Shown here in pieces: positions 1 to 7,505 of a DNA stretch of 64,000 nt. The stretch's first letter is position 1; the number at the start of each line of letters is the position of its first letter. The stretch is from Cupriavidus sp. MP-37 (GTDB lineage: Bacteria; Pseudomonadota; Gammaproteobacteria; Burkholderiales; Burkholderiaceae): assembly GCF_020618415.1 (NCBI RefSeq), contig NZ_CP085344.1, positions 1,449,001-1,513,000 on the forward strand, given 5' to 3'. A model generated the notes under the pieces. It had not been told where the DNA came from, did not search any database, and saw nothing but the letters and a program-made list of their open reading frames with translations. Position numbers and translations under genes: made by a program.

Positions 1-864
1 CGCGACGTGGCGGCGGGCGAGGCCATCTTCATCGACCTCGACGGCAAGCTCTACAGCAAGCAGTGCGCCGACAACCCGGTGCTGACGCCGTGCATCTTCG
101 AATACGTCTACCTAGCCCGCCCGGATTCTTGCATCGACGGCGTGCCGGTCTACGACGCGCGCCTGCGCATGGGCGACTACCTCGCCGAGAAGATTCGCCA
201 GGAAGTGTCGGCCGGCGATATCGACGTGGTCATGCCGATCCCGGACAGCAGCCGCCCGGCCGCGATGCAGGTGGCCAACCGCCTGGGCGTCAATTACCGC
301 GAAGGCTTCTTCAAGAACCGCTATGTCGGCCGCACCTTCATCATGCCGGGCCAGGCGGTGCGCAAGAAGTCGGTGCGCCAGAAGCTCAACGCCATGGGCG
401 TGGAGTTCAAGGGCAAGAACGTGCTGATCGTCGACGACTCGATCGTGCGCGGCACCACCTCGTTCGAGATCGTGCAGATGGCGCGCGACGCCGGCGCCAA
501 CAAGGTGATCTTCGCCTCGGCCGCGCCGCCGGTGAAGTTCCCCAACGTGTACGGCATCGACATGCCGACCCGCAGCGAGCTGGTGGCGCACAACCGCACC
601 CACGAAGAGATCGCCAAGATCATCGGCGCGGACAAGCTGGTGTACCAGGACGTCGAGGCGATGAAGCAGGCGGTGCGCGACATCAACCCCGCGCTGAAGG
701 ACTTCGATGCGTCGTGCTTCGATGGCCGCTACGTTACCGGCGATATCGACGAGGCTTACCTGGACCGCCTGGAAACGGCGCGCAGCCAGGCCGACCGCGA
801 CGGCACCGGCGCCGACACTGAGCGCTCGTCGCTGCACCTGCAGCGCTCCGGCGGCAACGAGTAA
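1..864 (+). CDS. purF: Amidophosphoribosyltransferase, C-terminal part (partial at left edge)
   Basis: This is the 3' part of PurF, which transfers ammonia from glutamine to PRPP to make 5-phosphoribosylamine, the first committed step of purine synthesis. The reading frame is open from base 1, so the N-terminal glutaminase domain lies outside the window and the visible 287 codons are the phosphoribosyltransferase half. The PRPP-binding motif [14 protein letters not shown] lies at bases 421-462, and motifs such as [11 protein letters not shown] and [12 protein letters not shown] precede it, as in PurF. The tail after about base 780 is hydrophilic and variable. It is complete at the 3' end (TAA at 862-864). 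Confidence 0.96.
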   Translation, partial: RDVAAGEAIFIDLDGKLYSKQCADNPVLTPCIFEYVYLARPDSCIDGVPVYDARLRMGDYLAEKIRQEVSAGDIDVVMPIPDSSRPAAMQVANRLGVNYREGFFKNRYVGRTFIMPGQAVRKKSVRQKLNAMGVEFKGKNVLIVDDSIVRGTTSFEIVQMARDAGANKVIFASAAPPVKFPNVYGIDMPTRSELVAHNRTHEEIAKIIGADKLVYQDVEAMKQAVRDINPALKDFDASCFDGRYVTGDIDEAYLDRLETARSQADRDGTGADTERSSLHLQRSGGNE

Positions 865-901
865 GCCGCGCGCCGCGCGCCCGTGCGTTGACGGATGCGA
901 A

Positions 902-924
902 GCCCGGCCGTAACATGGCCGGGC
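902..924 (+). terminator. Hairpin after purF
   Basis: A perfect 8-bp GC-rich stem (902-909 with 917-924, loop of 7) lies 37 bases after the purF stop. It has only a short T stretch nearby, so termination may be weak. Its 3' arm overlaps the 5' edge of the SAM-II-like element, so the two folds may compete. Confidence 0.45.
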
Positions 925-978
925 GTCGATTTGATAGTCAGCTTGCGGACGCGGGTCCAGCCCGAAACAGCTAAAGAG
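921..978 (+). promoter_or_regulatory. SAM-II-like riboswitch upstream of metZ
   Basis: The segment matches the conserved pattern I remember for the SAM-II aptamer. A 5-bp P1 stem (923-927 with 948-952) encloses GATTTG (928-933) and CTTGC (942-946). After a variable hairpin (953-963) comes the hallmark AGCTAAAG (969-976), which would pair back into the P1 loop to form the H-type pseudoknot. The next gene is metZ, a methionine-synthesis enzyme and a normal SAM-II target. An intrinsic terminator lies between aptamer and gene. The seen facts are the motifs, the stem and the context; SAM binding is inferred. Confidence 0.8.
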
Positions 979-1068
979 ATGGGGGTTGCAACGTTTGCCG
1001 GGGCGCGCAGTGCTTGCGCAACTGGCCGCCCGACCGCCACAGCCCGCCGAAGGCCTCCGCAGAACAGC

Positions 1069-1108
1069 AAGCCCGTCGATCCGACCATCCGATCGCACGG
1101 GCTTTTTT
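1069..1108 (+). terminator. Intrinsic terminator in the metZ leader
   Basis: An 8-bp stem (1069-1076 with 1097-1104), with a 20-base loop that may itself fold, is followed by a run of T to 1108. It lies about 90 bases after the SAM-II-like element and 70 bases before the metZ ATG, so it may be the expression platform of a transcription attenuator. I could not define an antiterminator with confidence. Confidence 0.65.
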
Positions 1109-1177
1109 CATGGCCGGCCGCCTTGCCGCGGCAGGCCACAACCATCGCATTCGCGCGGGTACGACCGCGCCACCAGC

Positions 1178-2383
1178 ATGAACCAACCGCTCAACCCCGA
1201 ATCGCTCGGCATCGATACCCTCGGCGTGCGCGCCGGCACGCTGCGCAGCGAGTTCATGGAGCACTCCGAGGCCATGTACCTGACCTCGAGCTTCTGCTTC
1301 AACAGCGCCGCCGAGGCCGCCGAGCGCTTTGCCAACTCGGAAGAGGGCTACACCTATTCGCGCTTCACCAACCCGACCGTATCGATGTTCCAGTCGCGCC
1401 TGGCCGCGTTGGAAGGGGCGCAGGCGTGCATGGCGACCGCCTCGGGCATGAGCGCGATCCTGTCGGTGGTGCTGTCGTCGATGCAGGCCGGCGACCACCT
1501 GGTCAGCTCGCGCGCGATCTTCGGCTCGACCATGACGCTGTTCAACAATATCTTCGGCAAGTTCGGCGTCGAGACCACCTTTGTCGATCCGACCGACCTG
1601 GAAGCGTGGCGTGCGGCAGTCCGCCCGAACACCAAGCTGTTCTTCCTGGAAACGCCGTCGAACCCGCTGACCGAGGTGGCTGACATCGCGGCGGTGGCGG
1701 ACATTGCCCACGATGCCAACGCGCTGCTGGTGGTCGACAACTGCTTCTGCTCGCCCGCGCTGCAGCAGCCGATGAAGTTCGGCGCCGACATCGTGGTGCA
1801 CTCGGCCACCAAGCATATCGACGGCCAGGGCCGCGTGCTGGGCGGCGCGGTGCTGGGCACGCACGACTTCATCATGGGCAAGGTGTTCCCGTTTGTCCGC
1901 ACCGCCGGGCCGACGCTGTCGGCTTTCAATGCCTGGGTGCTGCTCAAGGGCATGGAGACGCTGGCGATCCGCATGGAGCGCCATTCGGCCAGCGCGCTGG
2001 CGCTGGCGCAGTTCCTGGAATCGCATCCGGCGGTGGCGCGCGTGTTCCACCCGGCGCTGGCGTCGCATCCGCAGCACCAGATTGCCATGCGCCAGCAAAG
2101 CGGCGGCGGCGCGATCGTGTCGTTCGAGCTCAAGGGCGCGACGCCCGAGCAGCAGCGTGCCAATGCCTGGCGCGTGATCGACAACACCCGGCTGTGCTCG
2201 ATCACCGGCAACCTGGGCGACACCCGCACCACCATCACGCACCCGTACACCACCACGCATGCGCGCGTCAGCCCCGAGGCCAAGGCGGCCGCGGGCGTCG
2301 GCGAAGGGCTGATCCGCCTGGCGGTGGGTCTGGAATCGGTCGAGGACCTGAAGGCTGACCTGCTGCGCGGCCTGGGCGACTGA
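1178..2383 (+). CDS. metZ: O-succinylhomoserine sulfhydrylase
   Basis: This is a 401-residue PLP enzyme of the Cys/Met metabolism family. It is predicted to join O-succinyl- or O-acetylhomoserine with sulfide to give homocysteine, the direct sulfhydrylation route to methionine. The family motif SATKHIDGQGRVLGG contains the Schiff-base lysine, K212. N-terminal YSRFTNPTV and central TPSNPLTE are also typical. The ATG at 1178 begins just before the conserved core; the upstream in-frame sequence is the structured leader. MetZ and related cystathionine synthases or lyases are hard to separate by eye, but the length, the GQGRVLGG motif and the riboswitch favour MetZ. Confidence 0.92.
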   Translation: MNQPLNPESLGIDTLGVRAGTLRSEFMEHSEAMYLTSSFCFNSAAEAAERFANSEEGYTYSRFTNPTVSMFQSRLAALEGAQACMATASGMSAILSVVLSSMQAGDHLVSSRAIFGSTMTLFNNIFGKFGVETTFVDPTDLEAWRAAVRPNTKLFFLETPSNPLTEVADIAAVADIAHDANALLVVDNCFCSPALQQPMKFGADIVVHSATKHIDGQGRVLGGAVLGTHDFIMGKVFPFVRTAGPTLSAFNAWVLLKGMETLAIRMERHSASALALAQFLESHPAVARVFHPALASHPQHQIAMRQQSGGGAIVSFELKGATPEQQRANAWRVIDNTRLCSITGNLGDTRTTITHPYTTTHARVSPEAKAAAGVGEGLIRLAVGLESVEDLKADLLRGLGD

Positions 2384-2387
2384 GGCG

Positions 2388-2738
2388 CTACTCTGTCGCC
2401 GCGACCACCGGGGCCGGTTCTTGCAAGGCCGGCCCTTGCGGTGCCGGCGCTTGCGCAGCGGGCTCATCGCTGCCGGCCATCGCCTTCACGCCGGCGGCGG
2501 TGACGTCGTAGGTGGCGCCGACCGCGGTCGAGGCCACGCTGACCGCGGCCGAGCCTACCGTCGCCACCGTCGACACCGCGGCGCTGCCGACCGCCACGGT
2601 AGCACCGACCACCATGCAGCCGGACAGCGTCGCGACGGCGCAGGCGTTCGCCAGCATCAGCGCGATGCGCGGCAGGGTGGCGGAGGTTGCGCTATCGTTG
2701 CGCGGCTTGCGACGCAAGCGGGGAAATAAAGACGGCAT
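2388..2738 (-). CDS. Small predicted lipoprotein
   Basis: A 116-residue protein of unknown function. A basic N-terminus and hydrophobic stretch end in a lipobox, TLSGC, so the mature protein is probably lipidated. After it comes an Ala/Val/Gly/Ser-rich segment with repeated VGSAAVS-like units, then a Pro/Ala-rich tail. The ATG at 2738 has an AAGAG ribosome site; an earlier ATG at 2768 has none. It follows the ABC permease gene on the same strand by 39 bases and its stop faces metZ convergently. A link to the exporter is only inferred from adjacency. Confidence 0.7.
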   Translation of the reverse strand: MPSLFPRLRRKPRNDSATSATLPRIALMLANACAVATLSGCMVVGATVAVGSAAVSTVATVGSAAVSVASTAVGATYDVTAAGVKAMAGSDEPAAQAPAPQGPALQEPAPVVAATE

Positions 2739-2777
2739 GAAACTCTTGGTCGTGGTTGAGCCTGGCATGGGGCGGAG

Positions 2778-3629
2778 TCAGCGCAGCAGCCGGCGGCGCA
2801 GCAGCACCAGGCATACCACCAGCGCGGCCACCGCATAGGCCGCTAGCACCGCCAGGTGCAGGCCGGCGCCATCGACCGGGCGGCCCAGCATCAGCGGGCG
2901 GATCAGCGCCACGGCGTGCGCCAGCGGCAGCAGCTCGGTGGCGGTCTGCACGCCCTCGGGCAATTGCTCCAGCGGGAAGAACACGCCCGACAGCAGCAGC
3001 ATCGGCGTCATCACCAGGGTCTGGTAGAACATGAAGAAGTCGTAGCTGGGCGCCAGCGCAGTGACGATCATCGCCAGCGCGGCAAAGGCAATCCCGGCCA
3101 GCACGATCACCGGCAGCGCCAGCAGCGCGCCCGGCATCTGCGCATAGCCGAGCGCGCCCGCCACCAGCATGATGGCCAGCCCGGACAGCACCGCCTTGCT
3201 GGCGGCCCAGGCGATTTCGCCGAGCACCACGTCGCCCAGCGTCAGCGGGGCATGCATGATGGCTTCCCAGGTGCGCTGCACATGCATGCGCGAGAACGCC
3301 GAGTACATCGACTCGAAGCTGGCCGACATCATCACGCTGGACGCGGTGGTGCCGGCCGCCAGGAAGGCGATATACGACACGCCGTCGACCTGGCCGACCA
3401 TCAGCCCCAGCCCGAGGCCCAGCCCGAACAGGTAGATCATCGGGTCGGCCAGGTTGCCGATCATCGACGGGATGGCCAGCTTCTTCCACACCATGTAGTT
3501 GCGGTACCAGACCATCATCCAGTTGCGCAGGTTGCGCGGCAGCAGCGGCTGCGGATAGGTCTGCCGCAGCGCGGTGCCGGCGGCAGCGGAGGCGTCGGCG
3601 GCGTCCGCGCGGGGATCCTGTTCGCTCAT
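2778..3629 (-). CDS. ABC-2 type transporter permease (NodJ-like)
   Basis: A 283-residue inner-membrane permease of the ABC-2 family, closest by eye to NodJ/DrrB-type exporters. A hydrophilic N-terminus of about 35 residues precedes about six hydrophobic helices. NodJ-like features include the NLADPMIYLFGLGLGLG stretch and SFESMYSAFSRMHVQRTWEA. It is co-oriented with, and 37 bases downstream of, the ATPase gene, so the two should form one export complex. The substrate cannot be told from sequence: true NodIJ exports lipo-chitooligosaccharides, but homologues are widespread in non-nodulating Burkholderiales. Confidence 0.88.
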   Translation of the reverse strand: MSEQDPRADAADASAAAGTALRQTYPQPLLPRNLRNWMMVWYRNYMVWKKLAIPSMIGNLADPMIYLFGLGLGLGLMVGQVDGVSYIAFLAAGTTASSVMMSASFESMYSAFSRMHVQRTWEAIMHAPLTLGDVVLGEIAWAASKAVLSGLAIMLVAGALGYAQMPGALLALPVIVLAGIAFAALAMIVTALAPSYDFFMFYQTLVMTPMLLLSGVFFPLEQLPEGVQTATELLPLAHAVALIRPLMLGRPVDGAGLHLAVLAAYAVAALVVCLVLLRRRLLR

Positions 3630-3666
3630 GTCGTCCCTTGGTTCAGTTCCGCATTCAGTCCCGCAT

Positions 3667-4611
3667 TCAGTCGCGCATCTCGCGGCCGGTCAGCTTGAGG
3701 AACACGTCCTCGAGGTTGGCCGGGCGGTGCAGGTAGCGCACACCGCTCCTGCCGTGCAGCGCCGCCAGCAGCGGGGCGGGCTCGCGCACATAGCAGAACA
3801 GCGTCTCGCCGCTCATTTCGGTGCGCTGCGCCAGTGGCGTCAGCGTGCCGCGCAGCGTGTCGAGTTCATCGCCATAGACCTCGACCACGTCGCAGCCGAT
3901 CTGGCTGTCGATCAGCTCGTGCGGCTTGCCTTCGGCGATCTTGCGGCCGCCGTCGATCACGCACAGGTAGTTGCACAGCCGTTCGGCTTCTTCCATGAAG
4001 TGCGTGGTCAGCAGGATGGTCTTGCCGCTGGCCATCAGCGATTTCAGCCGCTCCCAGATCAGGTGGCGCGCCTGCGGATCGAGGCCGGTGGTGGGCTCAT
4101 CCATCACCAGCAGGTCCGGGTCGTTGATCAGCGCGCGCGCCACGGTCAGGCGCCGGCGCATGCCGCCGGAGAGGTCGCGCACTTGCGCGTCAGCGCGGTT
4201 TTCCAGGCGCGCGAATTCCAGCAGCATCGGTACGCGGCGCTCGATTTCGGCCGACGACAGCCCGAAGTAGCGGCCGAAGATGCGCAGGTTCTCGATCACC
4301 GAGAAGTCCGGGTCGAGATTGTCGAACTGCGGCACCACGCCCACGCGCATGCGCGCCTGCGGCGCGCGCTCGGGGATGGGCTCGCCGCACAGCGTCAGCG
4401 TGCCCGCCAGGGGCGTGGTCAGCCCCAGCAGCAGTCGCAGCGTGGTGGTCTTGCCGGCGCCGTTGGGGCCCAGCAGGCCGAAGCACTGGCCGCGGAAGAC
4501 CTGGAGGTCGAGGTCGTCGACCACGACCGTGTCGCCGTATTGCTTGCGCACCTTGCGCAACTCGAGGATGGCAGTCAAGGCAGGGTCCGGTGTGGCGCCG
4601 CAACGGCGCAA
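3667..4611 (-). CDS. ABC transporter ATP-binding protein (NodI-like)
   Basis: This is the ATPase partner of the adjacent ABC-2 permease. It shows Walker [10 protein letters not shown] (residues 48-56 from the TTG at 4611), the signature LSGGMRRRL, Walker [13 protein letters not shown] and the switch histidine in [13 protein letters not shown]-terminal extension of about 90 residues follows the nucleotide-binding domain, as in NodI/DrrA. The start is uncertain: TTG at 4611 or TTG at 4578, which would give the N-terminus MTAILEL. The gene precedes the permease on the minus strand and likely heads the small operon. Confidence 0.9.
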   Translation of the reverse strand: MRRCGATPDPALTAILELRKVRKQYGDTVVVDDLDLQVFRGQCFGLLGPNGAGKTTTLRLLLGLTTPLAGTLTLCGEPIPERAPQARMRVGVVPQFDNLDPDFSVIENLRIFGRYFGLSSAEIERRVPMLLEFARLENRADAQVRDLSGGMRRRLTVARALINDPDLLVMDEPTTGLDPQARHLIWERLKSLMASGKTILLTTHFMEEAERLCNYLCVIDGGRKIAEGKPHELIDSQIGCDVVEVYGDELDTLRGTLTPLAQRTEMSGETLFCYVREPAPLLAALHGRSGVRYLHRPANLEDVFLKLTGREMRD

Positions 4612-4675
4612 TATCCGCCATTATGCCGGTCATCGGCGCCGGCCTCAGTTGGCGCGGTGCAGCAGGCGCGGGCAT

Positions 4676-4704
4676 AAAAAAACCGCCAGCGAACTGGCGG
4701 TTTT
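4676..4704. terminator. Bidirectional terminator between rpsU and the ABC operon
   Basis: A 9-bp stem (4681-4689 with 4694-4702) has a four-base loop and is flanked by an A run on the left and a T run on the right. On the minus strand it is a strong terminator for rpsU, 38 bases after its stop, and it isolates rpsU from the ABC genes. Confidence 0.85.
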
Positions 4705-4741
4705 CTTGCCTGACCAGGCCAGGCAGCGAAGCGTACCGGAA

Positions 4742-4954
4742 TCAGTACATCTTCTTCGGCAGCATCTGCATGCGCAGGCGCTTGCGCAGGCGTGCTTCGG
4801 CGGCCTTCTTCTTGCGCTTGCGCTCGGTCGTCGGCTTCTCGTAAGCGGTACGGCTCTTGAGTTCAACGATCAGGCCAGTCTGCAGAATGGCACGACGGAA
4901 ACGCCGCATTGCAACTTCAACGGGCTCACCGGGTTTCAAGACGATCTTAGTCAA
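4742..4954 (-). CDS. rpsU: 30S ribosomal protein S21
   Basis: A 70-residue basic protein with S21 features: the FRRAI helix near the start, [15 protein letters not shown] in the middle and the typical end LPKKMY. S21 sits on the 30S platform and helps initiation. The start codon is TTG (4952-4954) preceded by AAAGGA at suitable spacing; no ATG is available at the family's N-terminus. Burkholderiales often carry more than one S21 gene (recalled), so this may be one of two paralogues. A likely promoter lies about 230 bases upstream, giving a long leader. Confidence 0.93.
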   Translation of the reverse strand: MTKIVLKPGEPVEVAMRRFRRAILQTGLIVELKSRTAYEKPTTERKRKKKAAEARLRKRLRMQMLPKKMY

Positions 4955-5182
4955 TTCAGTCCTTTAGGGGATTGCCGCCGGGGCGGCTGGTTCACACGGG
5001 GGGAAACTGCGGTCGCCGGAGCGACTGGTATTGCACGCCGGGCCGATGCCCTGGTGCGCCCCCGCGAACCTGAAAGATGTGGACGTTTCAGTCCGTGCAA
5101 CCAGTGTCAGGGGTGATAGCGCCAGGTCCGAACACAACTGGAGCCTGACAGTACCGGTTTCCATGAATGCTATACGCCCGTA

Positions 5183-5212
5183 ACTATGGCATGTATACGA
5201 CGGCGCTGTCAA
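5183..5212 (-). promoter_or_regulatory. Candidate sigma-70 promoter for rpsU
   Basis: On the minus strand a perfect -35 TTGACA (5207-5212) is followed after 18 bases by CATAGT (5183-5188, four of six matches). Transcription would start near 5175 and leave an rpsU leader of about 220 bases. I saw no known RNA element in that leader. Confidence 0.5.
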
Positions 5213-5305
5213 GAATGCAGTGCAATGTACGCGCAGCGGCCGGGCCGGATAGTTGTCTTCGAGGCACTTCAGGCGAGCTGCAGTCTCAGCGTGGACCCGC
5301 GAGGC

Positions 5306-5362
5306 GTCTTTATACCGTTTTTATGGCCGCAACGGGTCTTTCTACCCCGTTTTTATCCGCGC
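5306..5362 (+). promoter_or_regulatory. Tandem T-rich repeats upstream of kdp, candidate KdpE operator
   Basis: Two imperfect copies of GTCTTTnTACC(CC)GTTTTTAT occur 30 bases apart (about 5306-5330 and 5336-5362), in phase with roughly three helical turns. They resemble the T-rich site that KdpE binds before kdpFABC in E. coli, as I remember it. They end 44 bases before the first small ORF of the kdp operon. The rest of the 4955-5406 gap holds only the rpsU leader and promoter. Confidence 0.5.
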
Positions 5363-5406
5363 ATCCCTAATCTGGGTGACGTCTGCCACTCACGATTGTG
5401 CTCGTC

Positions 5407-5556
5407 ATGGATGCGATGTTCCTGCTCGTTCTGATTGCCTTCGGCGCCGCCAGCGTCGCCCTGATCGCGCTATGCGCATGGCTGTGCGGCCCGGCGCGGC
5501 CGCTGTCGCCGGCGGACGGTCCGCAAGCGGACGCAACCACCGGCGGAGAGCGTTGA
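5407..5556 (+). CDS. Small membrane protein upstream of kdpF
   Basis: A 49-residue open frame encodes one hydrophobic helix (about residues 3-28, rich in Leu, Ala, Ile and Val) and then a hydrophilic Pro/Ala/Asp tail. Its TGA overlaps the kdpF ATG as TGATG, the same stop-start overlap found between kdpF and kdpA, which argues for translational coupling and a real gene. The ATG at 5407 has no clear ribosome site; an in-frame GTG at 5398 is an alternative. Function is unknown; a KdpF-like stabilising peptide or a small regulator are possible. Confidence 0.55.
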   Translation: MDAMFLLVLIAFGAASVALIALCAWLCGPARPLSPADGPQADATTGGER

Positions 5557-5645
5557 TGGACTGGACCGAACTGCTGGCCGGCGCGCTTGCCGTGGCCATC
5601 TTCCTCTACCTGCTGCTTGCGCTGTGCCGTCCGGAGAAGTTCTGA
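5556..5645 (+). CDS. kdpF: K+-transporting ATPase subunit KdpF
   Basis: A 29-residue single-helix peptide ([13 protein letters not shown]...) ending in CRPEKF, close to the usual KdpF length and ending. KdpF is lipid-like and stabilises the KdpABC complex in the inner membrane. Its start overlaps the preceding small ORF and its TGA overlaps the kdpA ATG at 5645, so all three are translationally coupled. Confidence 0.9.
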   Translation: MDWTELLAGALAVAIFLYLLLALCRPEKF

Positions 5646-7462
5646 TGCCGACCGATTTCCCGGGCCTGCTGGCCCTTTACCTGGCGATCCTGCTGGCGCT
5701 GGCGCCATGGCTGGGCCGCTACCTGCGCCGCGCGGTCGAAGACAGCGGCTATCGGCTGACCGCCTGGGGCCGTCCGCTCGAGCGCGCCCTGTACCGGCTC
5801 GCCGGCGTGCAGGGCGGCGCGCAGATGGACTGGCGGCGCTACGCGCTGGCCGTGCTTGCCTTCAACCTGCTCGGCGCGGTGTCCGTGTATGCGCTGCAGC
5901 GCCTGCAGGGATGGCTGCCGCTGAACCCGCAGGGCTTTGGTGCGGTGTCGCCGGATTCGGCCTTCAACACCGCCGTCAGCTTCGTCGCCAATACCAACTG
6001 GCAGGGCTATGCCGGCGAATCGACCATGAGCTACCTGACGCAGATGCTGGCGCTGACCGTGCAGAACTTTGTCTCCGCGGCCACCGGCATTGCGGTGGTG
6101 TTCGCGCTGATCCGCGGGTTTGCGCGCCAGCGCGCGGGCGGCATCGGCAACTTCTGGGTCGACCTGACGCGCATCACGCTGTACGTGCTGGTGCCGCTGG
6201 CATCGGCGATTGCGCTGGCGCTCGCCAGCCAGGGGGTGATCCAGAACTTCAGCGGCTATCGCGATGCCACGCTGCTGCGTCCGGTGGCCTACAGCCAGCC
6301 GGTGACGGACGCCGCCGGCGTCCCGGTCGCGGATGCGCAGGGCCAGGCGCTGACCCGTGCGGCTACCGCGCACACGCAGACGCTGCCGATGGGGCCGGTG
6401 GCCTCGCAGGAAGCGATCAAGATGCTGGGCACCAACGGCGGCGGCTTCTTCAACGCCAACTCCGCGCATCCGTACGAGAACCCGACCGCGCTGTCCAACC
6501 TGATCGAGATGCTGGCGATCTTCCTGATCCCCGCCGCGCTGTGCTTCACCTTCGGCGAGATGGTGCAGGACCGCCGCCAGGGCGTGGCGGTGCTGGCGGC
6601 GATGACGCTGCTGTTCGTCGCCATGGCCTGCCTGGCCGCGCTCGCCGAGCAGCGCGCCGGACCGGTGTTGTCCGCGCTGCCGCTGGACCACGCCGGCTCC
6701 GCGCTGCAGGCCGGCGGCAACATGGAAGGCAAGGAAACGCGCTTCGGCGTGGCCGCTTCCGCGCTGTTCGCGGCCGTCACCACGGCGGCGTCGTGCGGCG
6801 CGGTCAATGCCATGCACGATTCCTTCACCGCGCTGGGCGGCATGGTGCCGATGCTGCTGATGCAACTGGGCGAGGTGGTGTTCGGCGGGGTCGGCTCCGG
6901 GCTGTACGGCATGCTGGTCTATGCGGTGCTGGCGGTGTTCATCGCCGGCCTGATGATCGGCCGCACGCCGGAATACCTCGGCAAGAAGATCGAGGCCTTC
7001 GAGATGAAGATGACCGTGATCGTGATCCTGGTCACGCCGCTGCTGGTGCTGCTGGGCACGGCGGTGGCGGTGATGGCGGGCGCGGGCCGCGCGGGCGTGC
7101 TCAACCCGGGCACGCACGGCTTTTCCGAGATCCTCTACGCGCTGTCGTCGGCGGCCAACAACAACGGCAGCGCCTTCGCCGGCCTGTCGGCCAACACCCC
7201 GTTCTACAACACGCTGCTGGCCGCGGCGATGTGGTTCGGCCGCTTCTGGATCGTGATCCCGGTGCTGGCGCTGGCGGGTTCGCTGGCGGCCAAGCCGAAG
7301 CTGCCCGCCAGCGGCGGCACCATGCCCACGCACGGCGCGCTGTTCGTGGTGCTGTTGGCCGGCGCCGTGCTGATGGTGGGCGCGCTGACCTATGTCCCGG
7401 CGCTGGCGCTGGGGCCCGTTGCCGAACACCTGCAAGGCGTGCTGGCGGGCGCCGCGCGCTGA
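5645..7462 (+). CDS. kdpA: K+-transporting ATPase subunit KdpA
   Basis: The 605-residue channel-like subunit that selects and carries K+ in the high-affinity KdpFABC pump. It has about ten hydrophobic helices and the four degenerate selectivity-filter regions, including [29 protein letters not shown], the [16 protein letters not shown] region written here as [15 protein letters not shown], and [14 protein letters not shown]. The ATG at 5645 overlaps the kdpF stop. Length and motifs are normal, and kdpB follows after 43 bases. Confidence 0.97.
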   Translation: MPTDFPGLLALYLAILLALAPWLGRYLRRAVEDSGYRLTAWGRPLERALYRLAGVQGGAQMDWRRYALAVLAFNLLGAVSVYALQRLQGWLPLNPQGFGAVSPDSAFNTAVSFVANTNWQGYAGESTMSYLTQMLALTVQNFVSAATGIAVVFALIRGFARQRAGGIGNFWVDLTRITLYVLVPLASAIALALASQGVIQNFSGYRDATLLRPVAYSQPVTDAAGVPVADAQGQALTRAATAHTQTLPMGPVASQEAIKMLGTNGGGFFNANSAHPYENPTALSNLIEMLAIFLIPAALCFTFGEMVQDRRQGVAVLAAMTLLFVAMACLAALAEQRAGPVLSALPLDHAGSALQAGGNMEGKETRFGVAASALFAAVTTAASCGAVNAMHDSFTALGGMVPMLLMQLGEVVFGGVGSGLYGMLVYAVLAVFIAGLMIGRTPEYLGKKIEAFEMKMTVIVILVTPLLVLLGTAVAVMAGAGRAGVLNPGTHGFSEILYALSSAANNNGSAFAGLSANTPFYNTLLAAAMWFGRFWIVIPVLALAGSLAAKPKLPASGGTMPTHGALFVVLLAGAVLMVGALTYVPALALGPVAEHLQGVLAGAAR

Positions 7463-7505
7463 ACGCCTGTCCTGACGCATCGCCACTCGCGAACCTGTTT
7501 CCATC

